DNA of 64,000 nucleotides from Heliomicrobium undosum (GTDB lineage: Bacteria; Bacillota; Desulfitobacteriia; Heliobacteriales; Heliobacteriaceae): positions 16,331 to 80,330 of the forward strand of contig NZ_WXEY01000016.1 of assembly GCF_009877425.1 (NCBI RefSeq), written 5' to 3'. The translations under genes were made by a program, and so were the position numbers. The notes under the pieces were generated by a model that did no database searches, was not told the origin of the DNA, and saw nothing but the letters and a program-made list of their open reading frames with translations. Positions within the stretch are counted from its first letter, which is position 1; each line of letters opens with the position of its first letter. Positions 38,426 through 47,763 of this stretch are shown in pieces.

Positions 38426-38704
38426 TTACAACACAATGTCCCCGATCCCGACCAGTTCCACCCTCCGCCCCAACCGCTCCACATCGTTCTCACAGGCGCG
38501 GCACTGGCGGTAAAAGATCACGCTGTCTTCATCGCGGTGGATGCGCCGGAGCAGTTTGTGCCGCAGTGCCACGTAATCCTCCGTGGTCAGCACCACCTCG
38601 AACACGCTCTCCTGCACATGGGTCCCGTAATCCTTCAACGTTTTAAACACCTTTGATCGCCGCTTGTCATCGGCGATGTCGTAGGTCACCACGTAATGCT
38701 CCAC
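38426..38704 (-). CDS. cas2: Cas2, adaptation module copy 5
   Basis: This 92-residue intact Cas2 starts at GTG 38704, as in the other copies; an in-frame upstream extension has no family residues. It begins EHYVVTYDIADDKRRSKVFK. It lies 55 bases downstream of the only undamaged cas4-cas1 fusion, and so belongs to the most complete module of the window. Confidence 0.9.
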   Translation of the reverse strand: MEHYVVTYDIADDKRRSKVFKTLKDYGTHVQESVFEVVLTTEDYVALRHKLLRRIHRDEDSVIFYRQCRACENDVERLGRRVELVGIGDIVL

Positions 38705-38759
38705 CTGCGATCCCTTCGCCTTCCTAAGCCTTGCCCATCGTCCGGCAACTCGTCCCCGT

Positions 38760-40388
38760 TCACCTGGCCCGAAAGGCGTCATACTGCGGCCATTCCCCTT
38801 GCATCACCTTGCCCAAATAACGAGCCTGGATCTCCATCAACCGCAGGTAGTTGGCCCGATACCCGAAAACCGGATGGACCGCCTCCTCGCGGATGCGCGT
38901 CTGGTAGGCGCCAAAAAAGCGTTTGCGGCCCCCTTCTTTCAATTGGATGCCGTCAAAGACCGGTTCGAAATCGCTCTCTTTGATGATACCCCGATTGACG
39001 ACATTCAGCACGACTGAGTCGGCGACGATGGCCCGAAACTCCTCCATCAGGTCCAAGGCCAGGGCGGGCCGGCCGTAGCGCTCACAATGGTACAGGCCCA
39101 GATAGGGATCCAAACCCGCCCGGATGATCGCGTTGATGCAGTCTTTGGTCAGCAGCGAATAGGCGTAGCTCAACAAGGCATTGATCGGATCGCGGGGCGG
39201 ACGACGGTTGCGTGATGCGAAATCAAAACCCTCCCCCGGCCGCAACAGCTTGGCAAAGCCGGAGAAATACAAGCGCCCGGCCAATCCCTCCAGGCCGCGC
39301 AGGCTCTCTTTGTCTTCGGCCTCTTTCGCGGCGGCGGCCAGCCCTTCCAACCGCTCCACCACCGATTGGATCAGGTCGATTTTTCTCTCTCGGTTTCCCC
39401 GTTGCAAAAAAGTCCGTTGGTTGAGGATTTTTCCGCGCACGATCTCCCGCGCCACCGCCAGCGACTGGCTTTCCGATTCGACAAAGCGAAACTGGGCGCG
39501 GCGCAAGGGCACGTTTTTGTTCCAATTCGGCTGCAGCCAACTGCGCACCCGGCCATGCTCCATCAGGTAAAGCGGAATCCCCAGATCGCTCAACACCGAC
39601 AGCGCCGCGCTGGAAAGCGACGCCGCCTGCCCGATCACCACTTGATCGACCGCCGAAAGGGGCACATCCTTGATCATCTGGCCGTCGGCCTCGATGATCA
39701 GCCGCCCCTGCCGCTTTCGCAAGGCGGCTCCTGGTATATCCAGATAGAGCGTCCGGCCCAGATTGCTGCCCGGCGTTGGCCGCCGGGGCGCCGCTTGCGC
39801 GCCGGTCAAAAAGGCGCTTTCCTCCGGCATGCAGCGCTCGGCCAGGGCGCAACCCTTGCATTTGGCTTCCGGCACGGAGGACAAGGGCGGCGGCTCTCCC
39901 GCTTCGCGGATCGCCCGGGCCGCCGCCAACGCCTGCAGGGCCGTCTCCCGCAGCGACTCATCGAAAAGCACCTGTCGCCGTTCGGCCGATGCCACGTAAT
40001 AGACATACCCGTAGGCCACTTCCCGACCGGTTGTTTCCTCTAACAAAAGCCCTTGCAGGCACACCTGCACATCATCGTGGAGGCGATGGTCGGCGCTTCC
40101 TTTTTTAAACTCGACGGGATACATCTCCCCATCGGTCGCTTCCAACACTTCCAGGACGCCGCGCAGCCCCAGCGAATCGGAGGACAAAAAGACCTGCCGC
40201 GTCTGCACCCGCCCGTCGTCGCTGCGGGTCCGGCGCTCGTTGCGACGCTCGTCCTGAAAGCGGCCTTCGAGCATATGATGGTTGGTCTCTTCCGCCCCTT
40301 CCACCGCGCGGTAGTAAAAGTTTCGCGGACAAAACAACACTTCCGCCACGGCGGAAACAGGGAGGTATTCGCGCGTCTCGGTATCCAA
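38760..40388 (-). CDS. cas4-cas1: Cas4-Cas1 fusion, full length, copy 5
   Basis: This 542-residue protein is the only complete copy. The Cas4 part (about 1-190) has FCPRNFYYR and CKGCALAERCMPE (four Cys for an iron-sulfur cluster) and the RecB-like EMYPVEFKKG (Glu-x-Lys). The expected metal-binding Asp in the G-x-x-D position is Glu here (LRGVLEVLE), while copies 2 and 4 have Asp. The Cas1 part (about 200-542) has GLEGLAGRLYFSG, HCERYGRPALALDLMEE and VVNRGIIKES, which provide Glu, His and Glu. Fused Cas4-Cas1 would select and trim prespacers and integrate them at the leader end. A TTG start follows GAGG by nine bases. Confidence 0.93.
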   Translation of the reverse strand: MDTETREYLPVSAVAEVLFCPRNFYYRAVEGAEETNHHMLEGRFQDERRNERRTRSDDGRVQTRQVFLSSDSLGLRGVLEVLEATDGEMYPVEFKKGSADHRLHDDVQVCLQGLLLEETTGREVAYGYVYYVASAERRQVLFDESLRETALQALAAARAIREAGEPPPLSSVPEAKCKGCALAERCMPEESAFLTGAQAAPRRPTPGSNLGRTLYLDIPGAALRKRQGRLIIEADGQMIKDVPLSAVDQVVIGQAASLSSAALSVLSDLGIPLYLMEHGRVRSWLQPNWNKNVPLRRAQFRFVESESQSLAVAREIVRGKILNQRTFLQRGNRERKIDLIQSVVERLEGLAAAAKEAEDKESLRGLEGLAGRLYFSGFAKLLRPGEGFDFASRNRRPPRDPINALLSYAYSLLTKDCINAIIRAGLDPYLGLYHCERYGRPALALDLMEEFRAIVADSVVLNVVNRGIIKESDFEPVFDGIQLKEGGRKRFFGAYQTRIREEAVHPVFGYRANYLRLMEIQARYLGKVMQGEWPQYDAFRAR

Positions 40389-40581
40389 TGGAAATGGCCT
40401 CTTTCATTGATACTCAGGGAGATATGTAGACGTAAACATCCCTGTTATCAGTTTGCCATTTCCCTTGGTTGGGAATACATGGACTTGCGGGGGTTGATAC
40501 ACCTAAAAGAAACCCTTGGATGATTCTCTTGTACGACCGATAAATATTGACATCAGCAGGGCCTCTGTTCACAGGTTTCTT

Positions 40582-40606
40582 ATTCCCGAGGGGAATTGAA
40601 TCATCG
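40582..40606 (+). repeat. solitary CRISPR-repeat-like palindrome, copy 5
   Basis: ATTCCCGAGGGGAATTGAAT, then CATCG, is in the same position and orientation as the other copies. Confidence 0.6.
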
Positions 40607-40628
40607 TCATCGGCGTGAGAAACAGGCT

Positions 40629-41486
40629 TTACCGGAAGGCGCTCACCGGCCGATCGGCCCGTTTTGAACGTTCCTGATTGGCCACGACAATCCGCGTCTC
40701 CCCCATGCCCATGGTGCTCTTATACCCCACGCCGCTGTATTCGGCAAAGCGCGCCAGCGCATTGAAGAGGATGGGGCTGACGGGATTCGTCGTGGCGAAC
40801 TCAAAGACTACATCGCCGACAAAACCGATGATCTTGTACCGGTCAAACTGGTAGAGATCGGTGCGGATATTGTGCTTGCGGATGCGGATCCCCGCGAATT
40901 CATCCGCCAGGGTTTCCGGAAAGGGCAGCGGGCTGTATTGGTTCCAACGGCGAAGGAGGCTACCGAAGACCAGTTCAGGTATGGGCAATACCACTTGCGT
41001 GCCCCGCTGTCGAAAACTGGTCGGCGTGAGAAAGCGAAAATGAATCGGGTTCCGACACTCCGCTTCCGTGTACAACTCCTCGTAGGTTTTTTTCGTTACC
41101 CGGATGTTGCGGATGACAAGGGGCACGTTCCCAACTCGGACCGCCTTCCCCTCCCATTCAGCCGCCGCCCGGTCGATCACCTCGCTCAATCGTTGATCCA
41201 ATGAGCGGATGGTGAACCGCCATCGGCGGCCTTCGTTTTGCCCGGTTCCCTCTTTGGGGGAGGACAAGGAATCATCGGAAGGCGTCAACATGGATGACCG
41301 CTGCGCCAGGCTTCGCAGCGTGGAGATGGCAAACGGTTTTCCCTCTTGATAATGGATCGCCGTCGCCAAATCAGGATCGGCGCTTTTGAGCAGATCAAAA
41401 AACATGCCGTGAAGTTTTTCTCCGCCTTCTTCTTGGATTGTTGTCTGTTGTGGCGCTTCCAGTTCGAAAATAGATTTGATAAGCAA
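40629..41486 (-). CDS. cas6: Cas6 endoribonuclease, copy 5
   Basis: This 285-residue Cas6 begins at a TTG after AAAAAAGGAGATGAAAAA (LLIKSIFELEAPQQT). It is three residues shorter near the N-terminus (loss of QTT). The catalytic-type His (EKLHGMFFDLLK) and the C-terminal EYSGVGYKSTMGMGE are intact. A longer in-frame extension to 41546 runs into the degenerate repeat of array B5 and is not native. Confidence 0.9.
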   Translation of the reverse strand: MLIKSIFELEAPQQTTIQEEGGEKLHGMFFDLLKSADPDLATAIHYQEGKPFAISTLRSLAQRSSMLTPSDDSLSSPKEGTGQNEGRRWRFTIRSLDQRLSEVIDRAAAEWEGKAVRVGNVPLVIRNIRVTKKTYEELYTEAECRNPIHFRFLTPTSFRQRGTQVVLPIPELVFGSLLRRWNQYSPLPFPETLADEFAGIRIRKHNIRTDLYQFDRYKIIGFVGDVVFEFATTNPVSPILFNALARFAEYSGVGYKSTMGMGETRIVVANQERSKRADRPVSAFR

Positions 41487-41532
41487 TTTTTCATCTCCTT
41501 TTTTCCATATACCTCGACTCTTAAGATTCTTA

Positions 41533-42305
41533 AGTCTCATTCTCAATAGTTATAGTCTTCTGAGATATTTCTAGGAGCTCTATTGGGAACGGATGGGAAG
41601 TTTCAATTCCCTGTGGGAATTACGATGGACACGTTCCTACGGGAATTATGACTTCTAGTACTTTGGGACCCCGACGGCGATCCCGTAACCATCTCTGCAT
41701 TTCAATTCCCTAGGGGAATTATCGTCTTCTGAGACGGAAGTGTGGAGCCTGAAGAATGTCGACCTGTTCCTATTTCAATTCCCTACGGGAATTAACGTCT
41801 TCTGAGACAATAAAAGAGCATATTGCGCCTATATCCTGCGTATGCATTTCAATTCCCTACGGGAATTATCGTCTTCTGAGACGCACTCACGGCCGCGCCG
41901 TAGACTTCCTGATGGAGTTATTTCAATTCCCTACGGGAATTATCGTCTTCTGAGACCCGTTATTTTCCCACCGAAAAAGAAGCACTCAAATTATTTCAAT
42001 TCCCTACGGGAATTATCGTCTTCTGAGACCTATATGACAGAAGAAGAACGCAAGACAGTAGTTTATTTCAATTCCCTACGGGAATTATCGTCTTCTGAGA
42101 CATCCATGCGAAGAGTGCGGATCCAAGCTGCAAATATTTCAATTCCCTCTGAGACTTTAACTCGACAACGTTTGAGGAGTACCTAACCAATGCCATTTCA
42201 ATTCCCTACGGGAATTATCGTCTTCTGAGACTCGTGGACATGATTCTTCTCCAGAAGAAATTCTTGAAATTTCAATTCCCTACGGGAATTATCGTCTTCT
42301 GAGAC
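41533..42305 (-). CRISPR. CRISPR array B5
   Basis: Decayed repeats lie at 41533, 41600 and 41632. Full repeats start at 41700, 41772, 41846, 41920, 41993, 42065, 42195 and 42269 (TTATCGTCTTCTGAGAC type). At 42136 only a 20-base repeat remains (ATTTCAATTCCCTCTGAGAC), its middle deleted. Leader B is on the right. Confidence 0.95.
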
Positions 42306-42675
42306 TGCGCGCCTTTCTAGCCCTTATCCCACAAGCCTTCCGGAGTTCTTTCGCGAGCGAGTCCAATTTTAGCCCGTAAGCCGTTATCTTTTCGCCACCT
42401 TAACCCCCACAAACCCCTGATTTTATTGGATCGAGCGACACCGGGGATTTCTACCGACCTACGTCGCTCGCGAGAAGATCTGCGACCATCCTCTATTAGT
42501 AAGACCTCGCCGGAGTAGTGTTCCCGCTTATGCTTCCCTGTTGTTTGACCGATTCACTCAAATTTACAACCGTTCTCTATTGCCGGGCCGTGGCAGTGAT
42601 ATGCAAACGATGAAAGGAAAGCCGACTAAGCTTTTTTATCCCTTCTACAAAATCTTCCACAATTCCTGCTTCCGC
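42306..42675 (-). promoter_or_regulatory. leader B5, truncated on the far side
   Basis: B leader through CTTCCACAATTCCTGCTTC, after which it is joined to a cas4 fragment. In the other B units the argG terminator and argG follow. Confidence 0.75.
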
Positions 42676-42900
42676 CTATGCAACCCCATGTGGCGTCTGC
42701 ACCCGCCCGCCGTCGCTGCGGGTCCGGCGTTCGTTGCGACGCTCATCCTGAAAGCGGCCTTCGAGCATGTGATGGTTGGTATCCTCCGCCCTGCCACCGC
42801 GCGGTAGTAAAAGTTCGAGGACAAAACAACACTTCCGCCACGGCGGAGACGGGGAGGTATTCGCACGTATCGGTATCCAACTGAAATGGCCTCTTTCATT
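42676..42900 (-). pseudogene. cas4 fragment (first ~60 codons), copy 6
   Basis: It matches the Cas4 N-terminus (NHHMLEGRFQDERRNERR, SDGGRVQT) with a frameshift upstream (FVLELLLPRGGRAED in place of CPRNFYYRAVEG). It ends where leader B5 begins. It is the leftmost remnant of a module whose Cas1 and Cas2 were lost. Confidence 0.8.
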
Positions 42901-43073
42901 GATACTCAAGGAAATATGTAGATGTAAAAATCCCTGTTATCAATTTGCCATTTCCCATGGTTAGGAATACGTGGACGCGCCGGGGTTGCCACCTGGAGCG
43001 AAACCCTTGAATGTTCTTTTTTAATAACCGATGAATGTTGACATCATCAAAGCCTCTGATTTACAGGCCACAC

Positions 43074-43100
43074 ATTCCCACGGGGAATTGAATTATCGTT
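43074..43100 (+). repeat. solitary CRISPR-repeat-like palindrome, copy 6
   Basis: ATTCCCACGGGGAATTGAAT, then TATCG, is retained even though the genes on both sides are broken. Confidence 0.55.
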
Positions 43101-43119
43101 ATTAGCGTGAGAAACAGGC

Positions 43120-43677
43120 TTGTTCCAGCGGCGAAGGAGGCTGCCGAAAACCAGTTCTGGAATGGGCAATACCACCTGGGTGCCCCGCTATCGAAAACTG
43201 GTCGGTGCGAGAAAGCGAAAATGGATCGGGTTTCGACATTCCGCTTCCGTATACAACTCCTCATAGGCCCTTTTTCATGATTCAGATGTTGCGGATAACA
43301 AGGCGCGCGTTACCAATCCGGTCCACCTTCCCCTCCCATTCAGCCGCCGACTGGTCGATCACCTCGCTCAACCGTTGATCCGGTGAGCGGATGGTGAACC
43401 GCCATCGGCGGCCTTCGTTTTGTCCAGTTCCCTCTTTTGGGGAAGACGACGGATGATCGGGAGGGATAAACATGGGCGTCTGCCGAGCCAAGCTTCGCAG
43501 CGTGGAAATGGCAAACGGTTTTCCTTCTTGATCGTGAATCGCCGTCGCCCAGTCAGCGTCGACGCTTTTGAGCAGATCAAAGAACATACCGTTAAGTTTT
43601 TCTCCGCCTTCTTCCCGGATCGTTGTTTGTGTCGTCTGTTGCGGCGCTCCCAGTTCGAAAATGGCGTTGAGAAGCAA
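43120..43677 (-). pseudogene. cas6: cas6 pseudogene, copy 6
   Basis: The N-terminal half is open (43282-43677, NAIFELGAPQQTTQTTIREE to RIGNARLVIRNI). A frameshift near 43280 (extra bases in the Lys-Lys-Thr-Tyr stretch) follows. The remaining frame (43120-43264, FRHRPVFDSGAPRW-like in the shifted frame) stops before the Gly-rich C-terminal loop, which has been deleted. It is non-functional as Cas6. Confidence 0.85.
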
Positions 43678-43782
43678 ATTTGTCATCTCCTTTCTTTATC
43701 AAACCGTTCGGTGGTTGTGCTGCACGTTTTCGGTCAATCGTCTATGACGGTTCGGGGATTAGATCTTACACCCTACAAACAG

Positions 43783-43816
43783 AAACGATGCCTGCTTTTC
43801 ATTCTCGGCATCGTTT
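43783..43816 (-). terminator. hairpin after coiled-coil gene
   Basis: AAACGATGCC and GGCATCGTTT form the same stem as at 6994. On the minus strand it is followed by CTGTTTGTAG. It lies 70 bases past the coiled-coil gene. Confidence 0.6.
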
Positions 43817-43884
43817 GTGGTATCATAACCATTTGTTTTTTCTTATTATATCGGCTGGTGGAGGACTGCTACCTTCTCCACACT

Positions 43885-44169
43885 TCACACACGGCGTCGT
43901 GAAAGGGAGCGTAATTTTACTTCATGTTCCCCAATAATGGCTGTAATAGACCGTTGGTCTTCCTGCACATCATCTATCTTTCGATTTATCGTTTTGAGCA
44001 TCCCCTTTATATCATCTTCCTGGCTCCGTTCCAGGCGATCAAATCGACGACTCATTTCTTGCTTGAGTGAATTTATTTCACCGCGTATTTCGCTTTCAAG
44101 ACGCTGCTGCCCATCTTTTAAATCCCGTAGCTCTTGAAGCACGAGGTTTTGAAACTCGTTATCGTTCAC
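43885..44169 (-). CDS. small coiled-coil protein, paralogue 3 (CRISPR-linked)
   Basis: This 94-residue helical protein (GTG start) is full length: NDNEFQNLVLQELRDLKDGQ, then EINSLKQEMSRRFDRLERSQ, ending IIGEHEVKLRSLSRRRV. It is about 70% like the gene at 5325-5597 by eye and lacks a recognised domain. It sits between array B6 and the cas6 remnant, and a truncated relative sits in the same place beside array B2, so it has been duplicated with the CRISPR module. A scaffold or DNA-associated role is only a guess. Confidence 0.65.
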   Translation of the reverse strand: MNDNEFQNLVLQELRDLKDGQQRLESEIRGEINSLKQEMSRRFDRLERSQEDDIKGMLKTINRKIDDVQEDQRSITAIIGEHEVKLRSLSRRRV

Positions 44170-44272
44170 GGAAAGCCTCTCTTAAGGCGTTTAGACTGTT
44201 CGGCTGTTTCAAGTATATCATGTTTAGTTAAATCGAACTTACCCTTACACTGAGCCTGTTAAACATAGCATG

Positions 44273-45040
44273 TACCCGTAGGAATTATTGTTTCCTGTCT
44301 CCGTTATGCACACCTGATGGATCCCGTCCGTCCTTTTCATTTCGATTCCCTGCGGGAATTATGTCTTCTGAGGCCGGACATATCCTCGCCCAGTGGGTGC
44401 AGCTGGTCAGATTTCAATTCCCTAGGGGAATTATCGTCTTCTGAGACCCGAGGCCTGCCCACCCGATTATGATTTGTATACCATATTTCAATTCCCTACG
44501 GGAATTTTCGTCTTCTGAGACTGCGCCCCGGAATCTCCGACCTGATCCAGAAACTCCAATTTCAATTCCCTACGGGAATTATCGTCTTCTGAGACCGGGA
44601 TTTTTAATCTTCATCAATTTCATGTTGAGCATTTCAATTCCCTACGGGAATTATCGTCTTCTGAGACATTCGCTCTTGATACCGACACGCCTACTATTGA
44701 CGGATTTCAATTCCCTACGGGAATTATCGTCTTCTGAGACGCTGAACTGCAACAGACCGCCAACACCTTGGCGAACAATTTCAATTCCCTACGGGAATTA
44801 TCGTCTTCTGAGACGCGACAAGGCCCACATCGCCGTCGTGGCGCCGGCGACATTTCAATTCCCTACGGGAATTATCGTCTTCTGAGACGGACTATTCTGT
44901 TATCTACGCAGAAGGCGCAAAACCATTTCAATTCCCTACGGGAATTATCGTCTTCTGAGACTTGGGATGAGCGAGTCTCGCCGGATGGTGATGAGTGGGT
45001 TGTATTTCAATTCCCTACGGGAATTATCGTCTTCTGAGAC
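44273..45040 (-). CRISPR. CRISPR array B6
   Basis: A decayed repeat lies at about 44273. Ten repeats start at 44339, 44411, 44485, 44559, 44631, 44704, 44778, 44852, 44925 and 45004 (TTATCGTCTTCTGAGAC type). The far-left spacer and flanks closely resemble those of array B2. Leader B is on the right. Confidence 0.96.
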
Positions 45041-45445
45041 CGCGCGCCCTTCTAGCCCTTATCCCACAAGCCTTCCGGGCCTCTTTCGCGAGCGAGTCCA
45101 ATTTAAGCCCACTACTCATTGACCTTTCACCGCCTTAACCCCCGCAAACCCTTGATTTCATTGGATCGAGCGACACCAGGGTTTTCTACCGACCTGCGTC
45201 GCTCGCGAGAAGATCTCCGATCAGCGGCTATTAGGAAGACCTTGCCGCCGTAGCATTCCCGCTAAACATGCTCCCCTATCAATGTGACCGATTCACTCAA
45301 AATTACAGCGGTCATCCACCTGAGCTATCACAGTGACATGCAAACGCGACCAAAGAGGGAACCCCGACCAGCTTTTTATCTCTTCTACAGAATCTTCCAC
45401 GATTCCTGCTTTCGCCTACGCAACGCCGTAATGCCTGAGCCGACG
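45041..45445 (-). promoter_or_regulatory. leader B6
   Basis: B leader with the same blocks as B4 (TTTCGCGAGCGAG; TCGCTCGCGAGAAG), leading to the argG terminator copy. Confidence 0.75.
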
Positions 45446-45449
45446 ATAG

Positions 45450-45493
45450 AAAAACAGGCTACGGAGTCATTTGTCCCCATAGCCTGTTTTTTT
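45450..45493 (-). terminator. argG terminator copy 2
   Basis: AAAACAGGCTA...TAGCCTGTTTTTTT stem-loop, as at 51006. Confidence 0.8.
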
Positions 45494-45558
45494 GAAAAGC
45501 TTTCCAATTTACCGAGCTTATCCCGTTGTTAATTTGACTTGAACGGAAGCTCTCCAGC

Positions 45559-46766
45559 CTACCCCCGCAGTCCCGCCTTCTGCTCCATGATCGCCCGCAC
45601 CTTCAGCGGTAGGCCGAAGAGGTTGATGAAGCCTTCGGCGTCTTTCTGGTTGTAGACTTCGTCGCGGCCGAAGGTGGAGAATTCCTCGTTGTAGAGGGAG
45701 TAGGGCGACTTGGCGCCGGCGGGGGTGGCGCTACCCTTGTAGAGCTTCATGCGCACGGTGCCGGTGACGGTTTCCTGGGTCACGTTGACGAAGGCGTCGA
45801 GGGCTTCTCTGAGGGGGTGGTACCAGACGCCGTCATAGACGAGTTCGGCGTAGCGGAGGGCGACCTGCTCCTTGTAGTGCATGGTGGCCCGGTCGAGGCA
45901 GAGGTACTCCAGTTCGCGGTGGGCGGCGTAGAGGACGGTGCCGGCCGGGGTTTCATAGACGCCGCGGGACTTCATGCCGACGAGGCGGTTCTCCACCATG
46001 TCGCAGATGCCCACGCCATGGGCGGCGGCGATGGCGTTCAGTTTTTCGATCATCTCGACGGGGCCGAGGGCCTCGCCGTTCAGTTTGACAGGGATGCCCT
46101 TTTCAAACTCCAGTTCCACGTACTCCGGCTTGTCCGGCGCTTGTTCGGGCGCGGTGCAGATCATAAACAGGTCGTTCTGGGGTTCGTTCCAGGGATCTTC
46201 CAGGTCGGCCCCTTCGTGGCTCAGGTGCCAGAGGTTGCGGTCCATCGAGTAGGGGCGGTCTTTTTTGACGGGCACGGGGATGTTGCGGGCGTTGGCGTAG
46301 TCGATGGCGTCTTCGCGGGAGCGGATGTCCCATTCGCGCCAGGGGGCGACGATCTTGAGGTCGGGGGCCAGGGCTTTGACGGTCAGTTCAAAGCGGACCT
46401 GGTCGTTGCCTTTGCCGGTGGCGCCGTGGGCGATAGCTTCGGCCCCTTCGGCGCGGGCGATCTCGACGAGGCGCTTGGCGATGAGGGGACGGGCGAAGGA
46501 GGTGCCCAGGAGGTATTTGCCCTCATAGACGGCGCCGGCTTTCAGGGTCGGCCAGATGAAGCCGGTGACGAACTCTTCTTTCACGTCTTCGATGTAGAGC
46601 TTGGTGGCGCCCGTTTTGATCGCCTTTTCGTTCAGGGGGGCCAGTTCTTCCCCTTGCCCTAGGTCGGCGGCCATGGCGATGACTTCTTAGCCGTAGTTCT
46701 CTTTCAGCCAGGGGATGATGATCGATGTATCAAGGCCGCCCGAGCCAGGACGATTTTTTTGGACAT
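45559..46766 (-). pseudogene. argG: argG copy 2, near full length, broken at the 5' end
   Basis: Nearly identical to the intact argG through codon 33 onward. Two lesions lie in the first 33 codons. Four bases are missing in the ATP-loop region (GCCCGAGCC in place of GCCCGAGTAGGCC), and TAC-GAA has become TAA-GAA at about 46690, a stop. The native start (ATG 46766) and ribosome site remain, but the protein cannot be made full length. The long intact remainder and near-identity to the third copy suggest recent duplication or gene conversion. Confidence 0.92.
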
Positions 46767-46909
46767 GGTTCGATCTCCTCTCACGGTATCCGCGTCAGTT
46801 TTATTGGGTGTTCTCGACTCATTGGTCTTGAATTTTACTGTCTTTATCGGTTTATTTAGTGGCTTATTTAGGGGTTTCTTTTCAGGTCGCAGACGCGCGC
46901 CCCTCTCCC

Positions 46910-47394
<485 letters not shown>

Positions 47395-47502
47395 TGTTCC
47401 CTACGGGAATTATCCTCTTCTGCACCATAGGGCCGAAAGCCTAGAGCAGGAATTAGCCAAAGCCCGGTTTCAATTCCCTGGGGAATTATCCTTTTCTGTA
47501 AC
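47395..47502 (-). CRISPR. CRISPR array remnant B7
   Basis: Two repeats: a cut one at 47395 (GTTCCCTACGGGAATTAT...) and one at 47467 (GTTTCAATTCCCTGGGGAAT, ending TCTGTAAC), with one spacer between and leader B sequence to the right. Confidence 0.8.
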
Positions 47503-47713
47503 GGCACGACCTTCTAGCCCTCATCCCACAAGCCTTCCCGCCCTCTTTTGCGAGCGAGTCCGTTTTATTTGCAATTCCTGCCTTCGTCGCTCCAAACGGA
47601 ATCATGATCCCATTCCGGAAAAGACAGGTCCGAGAACTCTTCGTCTCTGGCCTGTTTAGTCTTGATTCCGTGGATTTGTAATAGGTTCAACCGCTCTTGA
47701 CCGTTTCACCGCG
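47503..47713 (-). promoter_or_regulatory. leader B7, decayed
   Basis: It starts like the other B leaders (CTAGCCCTCATCCCACAAGC; TTTTGCGAGCGAG) but then departs from them. Later sequence contains GACAGG/GGCCTGTTT pieces like a worn argG terminator. Confidence 0.5.
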
Positions 47714-47760
47714 AGATCCTACCCCTGTAGCCTCACCTTCTGCTCCATAATCGCCCGAAA
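47714..47760 (-). pseudogene. argG: argG 3' end fragment
   Basis: CTTCTGCTCCATAATCGCCC and flanking bases match the last 15 or so codons of argG at 51086 and 36753. It is cut at 47760 where the AT-rich gene begins. Confidence 0.75.
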
Positions 47761-47763
47761 CTT

